Positions 44,018 to 52,181 of a stretch of DNA of 64,000 nucleotides are shown here, piece after piece (position 1 is the first letter of the stretch; each line of letters opens with the position of its first letter). Position numbers and translations under genes: made by a program. The notes under the pieces are model-generated. The model searched no databases and had not been told where the DNA came from. It saw nothing but the letters and a program-made list of their open reading frames with translations. This stretch comes from Catenulispora acidiphila DSM 44928. Its GTDB lineage: Bacteria; Actinomycetota; Actinomycetes; Streptomycetales; Catenulisporaceae. The stretch is taken from contig NC_013131.1 of the NCBI RefSeq assembly GCF_000024025.1, positions 3,534,001 to 3,598,000 of the forward strand, given 5' to 3'.

Positions 44018-45286
44018 TCACCCCATCGCCGGTAAGCCGGCGACCTCCAGCAGCGTCGTGTGGAACGTGGCGAGGATCGCTGCCAGTTTGGGCTGGTCGA
44101 CGTCGGGGCGGTTGCAGCGGACGGTGGCGTCGATGCGGTCGAGGCCGGTGACGATGAAGTAGAAGCCTGGGCCCGTGGCGCGGGCCGGGGTGGCGAAGTC
44201 GACGGTGCGCGGTTGCTGGGGCACCGCTGGGGCGAAGCCGGGTGGGGCGAGGATGACGTTGGTGTTGAAGCCTTTGTCGACCGGGGGGTCGGTCTTCTCG
44301 AAGTACTCCTCGCGGATGGCGACGACGGCGTCAGGGTCGCAGATGGAGTTCTTGAAGGCGTTCAGGGCTTTGCCGTGGACCTTGGCGGCGAGGTCGGGGA
44401 AGGATTCGGTGCCGTCGAAGTCCAGCAGCATCGGCGCCCACTGGGTCAGGGAGGTCACCACGCCGGCCATGCTGGGGTCGAAGCGGTTCGCCGAGATCGC
44501 CATCAGCAGCAGCGCGTTGCGGCCCAGGACCGTGCGCAGCGCGTCGTAGTACGCCGCCAGCACGATCGAGGCCATGCTGACGTCCAGCTTCTCCGCGCCG
44601 GCGTGCGCCAGCTCCAGCGGGATGCCGGTGTGCAGTGCGGCGCCGAGCATCTCGGTGGTGGGGACGGCCGCCTCGGGCACGCGCGGTGCGGCTTCCAGCG
44701 TCCGCCGCCAGTACCGCTCGGCCGCGCGCAGGCGGAAGGCGCCCGCGCCCTGCTGGTCCTCGGCCATCGCGATCGGCTGCCCGGCCGGCGGTTCGAGGGT
44801 CCGGCCGGCGAGCAGCGCGTGGAAGTCGTCCTGCAGGATCAGGGCGGCCGCGCCGTCGGCGGCGATGTGGTGGACCACGAACAGGACCTTCGCCGGCGTC
44901 CCGTCCGAGGTGATGACGAACGCCCGCCACGGGATCCCGTGGTAGATGTCGAGCGCCTCCTGGTGCTTGCCCGCCAGCAGTTCCGGCAGCTGCGAGATGT
45001 CCGCGACGCCGCGGTCGACGCGCTCCAGGACCTCCGCAGCGTCCCGCGCGCCGAGGAACTGGCGCGGCGCGCCGTCAGCCTCGAACAGGTAGTTCGTGCG
45101 CAGCGACTCGTGCCGCTCGGCCAGCGCCCCCAGCGCCCGCCACACGTCCTCGACGGTGCACTCCTGCTGGATGTCCCACACCAGCGGCTGCAGGTTGCCC
45201 TCCCACAGCCGTTCGGCCGGCAGCCGCTCGACATCGCGGTGTACTGATAACTGACCTATCGTCATCGGGAAGGTTGCTCTGTCCAC
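44018..45286 (-). CDS. Stand-alone condensation-domain protein (C2)
   Basis: About 422 residues, the same superfamily as C1. The opening ALAERHESLRTNYLFE and the full catalytic motif VVHHIAADG (His140, Asp144) are clear. The later blocks AISANRFDPSMAGVVTSLTQW and SFPDLAAKVHGKALNAFKN match the C-domain latch and bridge regions. This is the best preserved active site of the three. The start is most likely the second of two adjacent GTG codons (45286), which has AAGGAG six bases ahead. It is the last gene of the leftward operon, 28 bp behind C3. The expected role is acyl transfer to an OH or NH2 of the product or a sugar. Confidence 0.8.
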   Translation of the reverse strand: MDRATFPMTIGQLSVHRDVERLPAERLWEGNLQPLVWDIQQECTVEDVWRALGALAERHESLRTNYLFEADGAPRQFLGARDAAEVLERVDRGVADISQLPELLAGKHQEALDIYHGIPWRAFVITSDGTPAKVLFVVHHIAADGAAALILQDDFHALLAGRTLEPPAGQPIAMAEDQQGAGAFRLRAAERYWRRTLEAAPRVPEAAVPTTEMLGAALHTGIPLELAHAGAEKLDVSMASIVLAAYYDALRTVLGRNALLLMAISANRFDPSMAGVVTSLTQWAPMLLDFDGTESFPDLAAKVHGKALNAFKNSICDPDAVVAIREEYFEKTDPPVDKGFNTNVILAPPGFAPAVPQQPRTVDFATPARATGPGFYFIVTGLDRIDATVRCNRPDVDQPKLAAILATFHTTLLEVAGLPAMG

Positions 45287-45314
45287 CACGCACTCCTTTG
45301 TATATGGGGACTTC

Positions 45315-46679
45315 TCACACGCCGGTCGGACACTGGGGGTCGAACGCGGCGGCCAGCAGGATCTCCTCCATCGTGCGCAACACGGTCACCTGCTCCGAGG
45401 GCGTCAGAGCCTGGGTGTCCGAGCGCAGCGTCAGGTTCACCGTGTCCGGGCTGCCGTTGACGTCCAGATACGCCTTGACGTCCGGCGCGTTCGACCGGAT
45501 CCCCCAGGTCAGGCGGGACTGTGGCAGCGCGTCCCACATCTGCTCGGCGTCGGCCACCGCCTCGGGCTCGGCCACCGGCTGCGCGAGGGTCTTGCGCCGG
45601 TCGTTGAAGTACAGCATCAGGTCCAGCTGCTCGCCGCGCTCCTTCTCCACGCGCTCGCGCAGCTCCGCGAGCTTGCGCGGGTCGTAGTACGCGTTCTTGC
45701 CGGTGGCGATTTGCGCGTGCCAGGCACGCACCACCGCCTCGTCGAAGGTGCAGTCGCGGACGTCGAACACGCACAGACCCGGCTGGGCCACCACGCTCAC
45801 CGAGCGCGCGAAGTCCGGCCGGAACCTGTTGCTCACCACCATCCGGATCGCGCTGGGACCGGCCTTGGTGACCTTCTCCAGAGCCACCGCATAGGCGGCG
45901 AGCAGCACCGGTCCGCTGTGCATCCCGGTTCGCGCGCTGATCGCGCCGACCGCCAGGAACGCCGCGCGCGAGTCGTACGTGCTGTCCCACCACCGCTGCT
46001 CGCTCCCGGTGTAGGGACCGTTGAACCGCCGCGCCGGGACCTCCATCAGCCAGCGTTCCCAGTACCGCAGCGAAGCCTGGCCCTGCCGCTGGGCCGAGGA
46101 CTCGCGCTGCTTGCGCGCCAGGTCCCGCGGCTGGATGCCGCCGCGCTCGGCGAGCTCGGCGCCGGTCTCGCGGTCCAGGTTCGCCAGGTCCCCGACGAGG
46201 GCGTCGAAACCGTAGGCGTCGATCGCCATGTGCGGATACATCGCCACGAAGTGGTCCGGCACGCCGTCCTTGCGGACGACGGCCATGCGCACCGGCCAGT
46301 CCTCGGCGATGTCGAAGGGCTCGAACTCGTACCGCTCGCGCAGCGCCTCGGCGACGGCCGCCGGGTCCTCGCCGTCCTCGATGTCGACGATCTCCAGCCC
46401 GACCTCGCCGGAGGAGGACACGACCTGCCGGGGCGTCCCGTCCGACTCGGTCCTTATCCGGGTCCGCAGCGACTCGTGCCGCCGCATGACGAACGCCAGC
46501 AGGTGCTCGATGTGCTGGAGCGTCGTGCCCTCTTCCAGCTTCATCGCGCCGCCGACCATGAACACCGCGCCGAAGCCGTTCATCATCCGCCAGACGGTCC
46601 ACTGCCCCCAGGTCAGCTCCTCCGTCCCGGCGCCGTCGCCGTGGAAGGGGACCATGATCGTGCGCTGCATCAGTGACAC
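45315..46679 (-). CDS. Stand-alone condensation-domain protein with altered motif (C3)
   Basis: A 454-residue relative of C1 and C2. It starts RTIMVPFHGDGAGTEELTWGQWTVW (compare GDAAGSGGLNWGQQ in C1, the closest sister). The motif is YPHMAIDAYG: His150 and Asp154 are kept, but the Gly after Asp is Ala155. It also has NRFRPDFARSVSVVAQPGLCVFD, again like C1. The Ala change may reduce or alter activity; a role as a partner or in esterification is possible. The start is GTG at 46679 with GGAG eight bases upstream. It lies between the UDP-glucuronate decarboxylase gene (75-bp gap) and C2. Confidence 0.78.
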   Translation of the reverse strand: MSLMQRTIMVPFHGDGAGTEELTWGQWTVWRMMNGFGAVFMVGGAMKLEEGTTLQHIEHLLAFVMRRHESLRTRIRTESDGTPRQVVSSSGEVGLEIVDIEDGEDPAAVAEALRERYEFEPFDIAEDWPVRMAVVRKDGVPDHFVAMYPHMAIDAYGFDALVGDLANLDRETGAELAERGGIQPRDLARKQRESSAQRQGQASLRYWERWLMEVPARRFNGPYTGSEQRWWDSTYDSRAAFLAVGAISARTGMHSGPVLLAAYAVALEKVTKAGPSAIRMVVSNRFRPDFARSVSVVAQPGLCVFDVRDCTFDEAVVRAWHAQIATGKNAYYDPRKLAELRERVEKERGEQLDLMLYFNDRRKTLAQPVAEPEAVADAEQMWDALPQSRLTWGIRSNAPDVKAYLDVNGSPDTVNLTLRSDTQALTPSEQVTVLRTMEEILLAAAFDPQCPTGV

Positions 46680-46754
46680 CGCCTGTTCTCCGTGGGATCG
46701 CCAGGGTTCAGGGTTGTACCGCTCAGAACTCTTACAACTCAGGGTTCTTACTTC

Positions 46755-47768
46755 TCAGGACTCTTGCCGCGCGGCGAACCAGTCGATGGTCGCGGTCAGT
46801 CCCTTGTCCAGGTCCACGACCGGCGCCCAGCCCAGCTCCGAGACCGCCCGCGTGATGTCGGGGCGGCGCAGGTCCGGGTCGTCGCCGGGCCGCGGCACGA
46901 ACACCGTCGGCGCGCTGGACCCGCACAGCTCCCGCACCCGGTCCGCCAGCTCCAGGATGGACAGCTCGGCCGGGTTGCCGATGTTGACCGGTCCGGGGTG
47001 GCCGGAGCGGGCCGCGGCCAGGATGCCGGCGACCGTGTCGTCCACGTAGCACAGCGACCGCGTCTGCCGTCCGTCCCCGGCGACGGTGATCTCGCGTCCG
47101 GCCAGCGCCTGGGTGACGAACGTCGGCACCGCGCGGCCGTCCCGCGGCCGCATGCGCGGACCGTAGGTGTTGAACAGCCGCACGATCGTCGTGTCGAACC
47201 CCAGGTGCGCGCGGTGCGTCGCGGTCAGCGCCTCGGCGAACCGCTTCGCCTCGTCGTACTGGCTGCGCGGACCGATCGGGTTCACGTTGCCCCAGTAGGA
47301 CTCGACCTGCGGGTGCACCAGCGGGTCGCCGTAGACCTCCGAGGTGGAGGCCAGCAGGAAGCACGCGTTCTTGCGGCCCGCCAGCTCCAGCGCGTGCAGC
47401 GTGCCGTGGGCGCCGGCCTTCAAGGTGGCCAGCGGATGGCGCGCGTAGTCGTGCGGCGAGGCGGGGGAGGCCAGGTGGAACACCGCGTCCACCGGGCCCT
47501 CGACGTCGAAGGGCTCTGTGACGTCGTGCTCCAGCAGCTCGAACCCGGGGTCGGAGGCCAGATGCGCGACGTTCTCCGCGGACCCGGTGAGGAAGTTGTC
47601 GACGCACACGACGCTCGCGCCGGAGTCGCGCAGCCGGTCGCACAGGTGCGAGCCGACGAAGCCGGCTCCTCCCGTCACGACCGCCCTGCGGATCTCGCGC
47701 GGGGCGCCGCCGGAGCCGGCGGCGCGCGAGTCCACGGTGCCCGTGCCCATGCCGATGCCCACGCTCAC
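46755..47768 (-). CDS. UDP-glucuronate decarboxylase type NAD-dependent epimerase/dehydratase
   Basis: A 337-residue extended SDR that should convert UDP-glucuronate to UDP-xylose. The NAD motif is TGGAGFVG (32-39). The catalytic set is TSE (142-144), Tyr171 and Lys175. The run TSEVYGDPLVHPQVESYWGN, followed by VNPIGPRSQYDEAK, is almost the textbook signature of this enzyme and separates it from GalE/RmlB types. The first ~25 residues are a Gly-rich non-conserved lead. The start GTG (47768) overlaps the DrrA stop as GTGA. In a cluster with one GT1 glycosyltransferase it most likely makes the pentose donor. Confidence 0.88.
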   Translation of the reverse strand: MSVGIGMGTGTVDSRAAGSGGAPREIRRAVVTGGAGFVGSHLCDRLRDSGASVVCVDNFLTGSAENVAHLASDPGFELLEHDVTEPFDVEGPVDAVFHLASPASPHDYARHPLATLKAGAHGTLHALELAGRKNACFLLASTSEVYGDPLVHPQVESYWGNVNPIGPRSQYDEAKRFAEALTATHRAHLGFDTTIVRLFNTYGPRMRPRDGRAVPTFVTQALAGREITVAGDGRQTRSLCYVDDTVAGILAAARSGHPGPVNIGNPAELSILELADRVRELCGSSAPTVFVPRPGDDPDLRRPDITRAVSELGWAPVVDLDKGLTATIDWFAARQES

Positions 47769-48730
47769 GACTCGCGCAGCGAGCGGCCGGTCTTGGTCAG
47801 GAACACGTCGTCCAGCGTGGGCCGGTGCACCTCGACCGTGGCCGTGGCGATCCCGGCGTCCTCCAGCGTGCGCATCACGCGCGGCACCGCGGTCTCCCCG
47901 GCGTCGACCGCCAGCCGCAGCCGGCCGCCGTCGCGGACCTCGATCTCGCTGAGGTAGGCCTGCCCCTTGAGGATCTCGGCGGCTTTCTCGGTGAAGTCCT
48001 CGCCGACGCCGACCGTGACGATGTCGCCGGAGATCTCGCGCTTGAGCGCGTCCGGCGTGCCCTCGGCGACGACCACGCCGCCGTCGATGATCGCCACCCG
48101 GTCGCAGAGCTGGTCGGCCTCTTCCAGGTAGTGCGTGGTGAGGAAGACCGTCATGCCCTCGGTGCGCAGCCGGCGCACCTCGTCCCACATGTGGGCCCGG
48201 CTCTGCGGGTCCAGCCCGGTCGTCGGCTCGTCGAGGAAGACGACCTTGGGGTCGTGGATGATACCCATCGCGATGTCCACGCGGCGGCGCTGGCCGCCGG
48301 AGTAGGTCTTGCACTGCCGGTCGGCGTACTCGGTCAGGTCGAACGCGGCCAGGGCGGCGACCGCCCGGCGCTGCGCGTCGGCCTTGCTGATGCCGTGCAT
48401 GCGCGCCTGCAGGACGAGCTCCTCGCGCGCCGTGGCGTCGTCGGTGGTGGCGCCCCCCTGCGCGATGTAGCCGATCGCCTCGCGGACCTTGGCCTGCTGG
48501 GTGAGCAGGTCGGCGCCGGCGATGACGGCGGTGCCGGCGTCCGGGGGGATCAGCGTGGCCAGCATCCGCAGGGTGCTGGTCTTCCCGGCGCCGTTCGGTC
48601 CCAGGAACCCGAAGATCTCGCCCTCGGCGACGTCCAGGTCCACCCCGACCACCGCGTCGACCTTGGTGGTCTTGCGCTTGGAGCGGGTCTCGTAGCTCTT
48701 GGCCAGACCCTTGACTTCGATGATGCCCAT
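47765..48730 (-). CDS. DrrA-type ABC transporter ATP-binding protein
   Basis: A 321-residue daunorubicin-resistance-type ATPase. Walker A GPNGAGKTS is at 44-52, signature YSGGQ at 143-147 and Walker B VVFLDE at 163-168, followed by the DrrA C-terminal region (EISGDIVTVGVGEDF..., VEVHRPTLDDVFLTKTGRSLRE). It pairs with the DrrB-type permease encoded 13 bp upstream to export a hydrophobic, often glycosylated product and so give self-resistance. It overlaps the sugar decarboxylase gene by four bases. Confidence 0.93.
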   Translation of the reverse strand: MGIIEVKGLAKSYETRSKRKTTKVDAVVGVDLDVAEGEIFGFLGPNGAGKTSTLRMLATLIPPDAGTAVIAGADLLTQQAKVREAIGYIAQGGATTDDATAREELVLQARMHGISKADAQRRAVAALAAFDLTEYADRQCKTYSGGQRRRVDIAMGIIHDPKVVFLDEPTTGLDPQSRAHMWDEVRRLRTEGMTVFLTTHYLEEADQLCDRVAIIDGGVVVAEGTPDALKREISGDIVTVGVGEDFTEKAAEILKGQAYLSEIEVRDGGRLRLAVDAGETAVPRVMRTLEDAGIATATVEVHRPTLDDVFLTKTGRSLRES

Positions 48731-48743
48731 CGTCTTCTCCCCC

Positions 48744-49508
48744 TTACCGGACCGACTTGGCGAACTTGCGGCCCGACCAGGCGATGGTCAGGGCGGCCAG
48801 GGCGCCGAGCATGGCGAAGGCCTTCCAGATCGACGGATCGCCGGGGTGCCCGGTGAACAGCGCGCGCATCCCGGTGACGGCCCAGTTGAACGGGTTGCCG
48901 TTAGCGGTGTCGCGCAGCCACAGCGGCGCCAGCGCGATTGGCAGCAGCGTCCCGGACAGCAGCATCAGCGGCTGCGCCACGTTGTTGATCAGCTGTCCGA
49001 GCACCGCCGGGTTCTTGATCTTCAGCGCCACGCCGTAGGAGAACGACGCGCTGGTCAAGGTGATCAGCGCCAGGATGCCGTAGCCGATCAGCAGGGACGG
49101 GATGCTCACCGTCAGCCCGAACAGCAGCGAGAGCACGATGATGATGGCCGCCTGGACCACCAGCACGACCACGTCGCGCAGGGCCCGCCCCAGCAGCAGC
49201 GCCAGCCGGCTCACCGGGGTCACCCGGGCCCGCTCCACGATGCCCGAGGACAGCTCGCGCAGCAGGTCGAAGCCCGCGTACAGACCGCCGGCCAGGGCCA
49301 GGGCGACCAGCATGCCGGGGACGTAGATCCGGTAGGCCTGGGCCTGGGAGTGCGCGCCCATCGTCGCCAGCGCCGGCTTGAGCAGCGGCGCGAACAACAG
49401 CAGGAAGACCACCGGCTGGGAGACGCCGAGCACCACCCACAGCGGCGAGCGGAGCATCAGCTGGAGGTTGCGTTGGAAGATCAGCCAGGTGTCACGAAAG
49501 ATTTTCAA
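48744..49508 (-). CDS. DrrB-type ABC-2 transporter permease
   Basis: A 254-residue membrane protein with six helices, the ABC2_membrane fold. It opens FRDTWLIFQRNLQLMLRSPLWVVLGVSQPVVFLLLFAPLL, has the conserved middle GIVERARVTPVSRLALLLGRALRD and the QLINNVAQPLMLLSGTLLPI segment, and ends NPFNWAVTGMRALF plus a last helix. The start is TTG at 49508 behind GGAGGG; longer frames lack a site. It overlaps the 3' end of the GT1 gene by 17 bp. With DrrA it forms a complete exporter. Confidence 0.92.
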   Translation of the reverse strand: MKIFRDTWLIFQRNLQLMLRSPLWVVLGVSQPVVFLLLFAPLLKPALATMGAHSQAQAYRIYVPGMLVALALAGGLYAGFDLLRELSSGIVERARVTPVSRLALLLGRALRDVVVLVVQAAIIIVLSLLFGLTVSIPSLLIGYGILALITLTSASFSYGVALKIKNPAVLGQLINNVAQPLMLLSGTLLPIALAPLWLRDTANGNPFNWAVTGMRALFTGHPGDPSIWKAFAMLGALAALTIAWSGRKFAKSVR

Positions 49509-50691
49509 GGGATCCCTCCCTTTCTCGCCGTGAGGCGTCTTGGCCGGCGTCGGCGAGACGGGCCAGCCGCGCGCTCGCGGCGGCGGCACCCCCGGCGGCG
49601 GCGAACGAGTCGCGCACGGCTGCCGCCGACGCGCGGATGGACGGATCTTCGAGCACTGACACGATCGCCGCGCGCAGCGCCTCGGGACGCACCCGGGCGA
49701 AGCTCACGCGGACTCCGGCTCCGGCCGCCGCCACCTGCGAGGCGTTGATCGGCTGGTCGCCCTTGATCGGCGCGACGACCAGCGGCACGCCGTGCGCCAG
49801 CGACTCGCAGACGGTGTTCAGTCCGCCGTGCGAGACCACCGCGTCCAGCCTCGGCATCAACTCCAGGACCGGCACACGCGTGCGGACCAGGACGTGCTCG
49901 GGCGGATCGGGGATGGTCTCCGGCGGCGCGGTCAGCAGGACTTGGACGCGATCGCCGAGGGGACGCACCGCTTCCACGGCGCGTTCGTAGAAGCCGTGCG
50001 AGGTCTCGGCGGCCAGCGTGCCCATCGAGATCAGGACGAGCTTCTTGGCGGGGTCCAGCCAATCCCGGGGGAAGTCGAGATCGGCGGGACGCTCGGCGAG
50101 TGCCGGACCGACCAGGACCGCGTTGTCCGGCCAGGACAGCGGACCGGTCAGTGCCGTACCGGTGAAAGCGATGAGCAGATCCGGGGAGAACCGCAGATCG
50201 TGCGGCGGCTCCCCCGGCAGACCCGCGCCGGTCCACAGCGCCGACAGGTGGCCCTGGATCCAGGCCTCGACCTTCGGCAGCGCGCGATAGGGCCGGGTCA
50301 GTTCCATCGTCGTCGGCGCCATCGAGGCCCACGGCAGGCCGTAGCGGTGCGCGACCAGCGCGCCGGCGACGGCGTGCTGGTCCACCGCCATCACGTCCGG
50401 CGCGAAAGCCTTCACCGCCTTGTCGACGCCCTTCAGCGAGACCTTGCAGTGCGGGACGATGTACTCCTCCCACCGGGTCTTCGCCGCAGCCATCCCGCGA
50501 TCGGCCTGGCGGCGGTGCGGACGCAGCGGGATCTGCTGGATCACCGCGTCCGGTCCCACCAGGGGGCGCAGATAGGACTCCGAGCCGGCCCAGGCGACGT
50601 CGTGCCCTTGCGCGGACAGCGTTTTCGCGACCGCCGCCATCGGGTTCACGTGGCCGGTCAGCGGGAGGCTGACGAACAGGAACCGGCTCAT
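49492..50691 (-). CDS. GT1/MGT-type glycosyltransferase
   Basis: A 399-residue GT-B enzyme that glycosylates small molecules. The N-terminal LPLTGHVNPM carries the catalytic His14. The C-terminal donor site is VVSHGGLNTVCESLAHGVPLVVAPIKGDQPINA, the UDP-sugar binding pattern of macrolide-type and flavonoid-type transferases. The likely donor is UDP-xylose made by the decarboxylase encoded downstream; UDP-glucose cannot be excluded. The ATG start overlaps the stop of the methyltransferase-ACP gene (ATGA). Confidence 0.9.
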   Translation of the reverse strand: MSRFLFVSLPLTGHVNPMAAVAKTLSAQGHDVAWAGSESYLRPLVGPDAVIQQIPLRPHRRQADRGMAAAKTRWEEYIVPHCKVSLKGVDKAVKAFAPDVMAVDQHAVAGALVAHRYGLPWASMAPTTMELTRPYRALPKVEAWIQGHLSALWTGAGLPGEPPHDLRFSPDLLIAFTGTALTGPLSWPDNAVLVGPALAERPADLDFPRDWLDPAKKLVLISMGTLAAETSHGFYERAVEAVRPLGDRVQVLLTAPPETIPDPPEHVLVRTRVPVLELMPRLDAVVSHGGLNTVCESLAHGVPLVVAPIKGDQPINASQVAAAGAGVRVSFARVRPEALRAAIVSVLEDPSIRASAAAVRDSFAAAGGAAAASARLARLADAGQDASRREREGSLENLS

Positions 50692-51848
50692 GCGCCGTCG
50701 GCCTGCGCGTTGACGTAGGCGGCGATGTCGCCGACGGTGAGCGCGATGATCTGGTCGACGCCGAGCCCTGCGACGTGGGCGGCGAGGTCGGCGGCGGCGC
50801 CGTAGCGGGCCTGGACGACCTTGCTCCACGCGGTCAGCTCGATGCTCTCCATTTCCAGGTCGCGGTCCAGGGTGGTCGCGGGGGTGATGCTCGCGCTCCA
50901 CGCGGCGTCCTGGTCCAGGACGACGCGGAGCAGCTCGACGACTTCGTTGAAGGTGTCTGCGTTCCTAGAGGCTTCCACCGGCTTGACCGCGCGGATCGCG
51001 CCGTAGGTCACGACCCCGGTGTCGAAGCCCTTCTTCATCAACGGCCCGGCGTAGAAGAACCCGAGGACGTCGGCGCCGCGCTCGCGGGCCAGCGAGACCA
51101 TGGTCGCGCGGCCGTGCTCGGGCTTCTTGATCAGCGCGAACTCCGGGTCCCAGGAGTTGGCCACGGCGCGGCTCCAGTCGACCGAGGCGACCTCGGTGAA
51201 GCCGGCGGCGTTCGCCATGCGCTCGTGCTCCTCCAGCGAGGAGAAGCTGGGCATCACCTGGTGCTTCAGGATCTGGTCGATCAGCTCTTGCTCGTCCTGT
51301 GACAGCTCGCCGTCGCGCTGGGACCAGGTGGCGATCGCCAGCCGGCCGCCGGGGCGCAGCAGCCGCATCGCCTCGGCGAAGAACGCCTCGCGGTCGGCGA
51401 TGTGCATCAGGCTTTCCACGGCCCACAGGACGTCGAAGGAGGCGTCGGGGAAGCCGGTGCTCAGCGCGTCGAGCTGGTGGAACTCGGCACGGTCGGCCAG
51501 CCCGGCCTCCTGTGCCTTCTCCCCGGCGCGAGCGGCCTGCGAGGCGCTCAGCGTCACGCCGACGACCGCGCAGCCCAGCGCGCCGGCCAGGTACAGCGCC
51601 GGTCCGCCGATGCCGCAGCCGACGTCCAGGACGCGCGCTCCGTCCGGCACGCCGGCGTAGCTGACGAGTTCGTGGACGAGGCGGTCGGTGGCGCGGTGCC
51701 GGTCGGCGCCGTCGGCGTCGGGGCGTTCGCCCTCGTCCCAGAAGCCGTGGTGGACGTGCTCGCCCCACAGTTCCTCGTACAGATCGAGCGTCGTGTCGTA
51801 GTACCGCTCGACCGCCGTGTTCATGTCAGCTTTCACCGAGTGCTCCAT
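50688..51848 (-). CDS. Methyltransferase-acyl carrier protein fusion
   Basis: A 386-residue two-domain protein. Residues ~10-285 form a class I SAM methyltransferase of the gamma-tocopherol/Coq5-like type: VERYYDTTLDLYEELWGEHVHHGFW, motif I VLDVGCGIGG (73-82), FDVLWAVESLMHI and LRPGGRLAIATW. After a short linker, residues ~300-380 look like an acyl carrier protein: FNEVVELLRVVLDQ..., DLEMESIEL with Ser335 as the phosphopantetheine site, then KVVQARYG and LTVGDIAAYV. Fusion suggests that methylation occurs on a tethered acyl group. ATG 51848 is used; ATG 51824 also fits. It leads the leftward operon, divergent from the AMP-ligase. Confidence 0.8.
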   Translation of the reverse strand: MEHSVKADMNTAVERYYDTTLDLYEELWGEHVHHGFWDEGERPDADGADRHRATDRLVHELVSYAGVPDGARVLDVGCGIGGPALYLAGALGCAVVGVTLSASQAARAGEKAQEAGLADRAEFHQLDALSTGFPDASFDVLWAVESLMHIADREAFFAEAMRLLRPGGRLAIATWSQRDGELSQDEQELIDQILKHQVMPSFSSLEEHERMANAAGFTEVASVDWSRAVANSWDPEFALIKKPEHGRATMVSLARERGADVLGFFYAGPLMKKGFDTGVVTYGAIRAVKPVEASRNADTFNEVVELLRVVLDQDAAWSASITPATTLDRDLEMESIELTAWSKVVQARYGAAADLAAHVAGLGVDQIIALTVGDIAAYVNAQADGA

Positions 51849-51878
51849 ATGAATGCGGGGCGGAAATGAGGGATCCCG

Positions 51879-51895
51879 GCACGTCGAATACGTGC
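51879..51895. promoter_or_regulatory. Palindromic operator-like site
   Basis: GCACGT-cgaat-ACGTGC is a perfect 6-bp dyad with a 5-bp spacer, 31 bp upstream of the methyltransferase-ACP start, in the 333-bp divergent region between the two biosynthetic operons (51849-52181). No other gene lies in that region. Confidence 0.45.
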
Positions 51896-52047
51896 GCCAC
51901 AGAACAGCTGGGACGACCGGCGATGACGCTAGCCGGGGGTGTGCTTCTCGGTCAACGATGAAAATTTGCACGGCGCAATGGCTTTATTCCAGTGCTCTGA
52001 CCTGCGAACTTTACTCAGGCATGACGCACCGCTTGACGGTGGAGTCC

Positions 52048-52068
52048 GCTTGCGCCAAAGCTTGCGCC
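52048..52068. promoter_or_regulatory. Direct repeat GCTTGCGCC x2 in the divergent promoter
   Basis: GCTTGCGCC occurs at 52048-52056 and again at 52060-52068, a 12-bp period, about 115-135 bp upstream of the AMP-ligase start. An activator binding one DNA face could use it. The surrounding region is AT-richer than the genes (e.g. 51957-51990). Confidence 0.4.
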
Positions 52069-52181
52069 GTCGCCGGACGACGGTGGCCGCCTGATGCGCC
52101 ACGTCGTTACGGATGGTTTCTTTCTCTCCTTTCGGCATGGCGCTTATCTCATGTCATTCCTCACGTGGGTGGAGGTGTCGC

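Noticed and set aside
52048-52068. SARP-binding direct repeats
   Set aside because: The period is 12 bp rather than the 11 bp typical for SARPs, and no SARP gene is in the window. It is kept only as an unspecified direct repeat.
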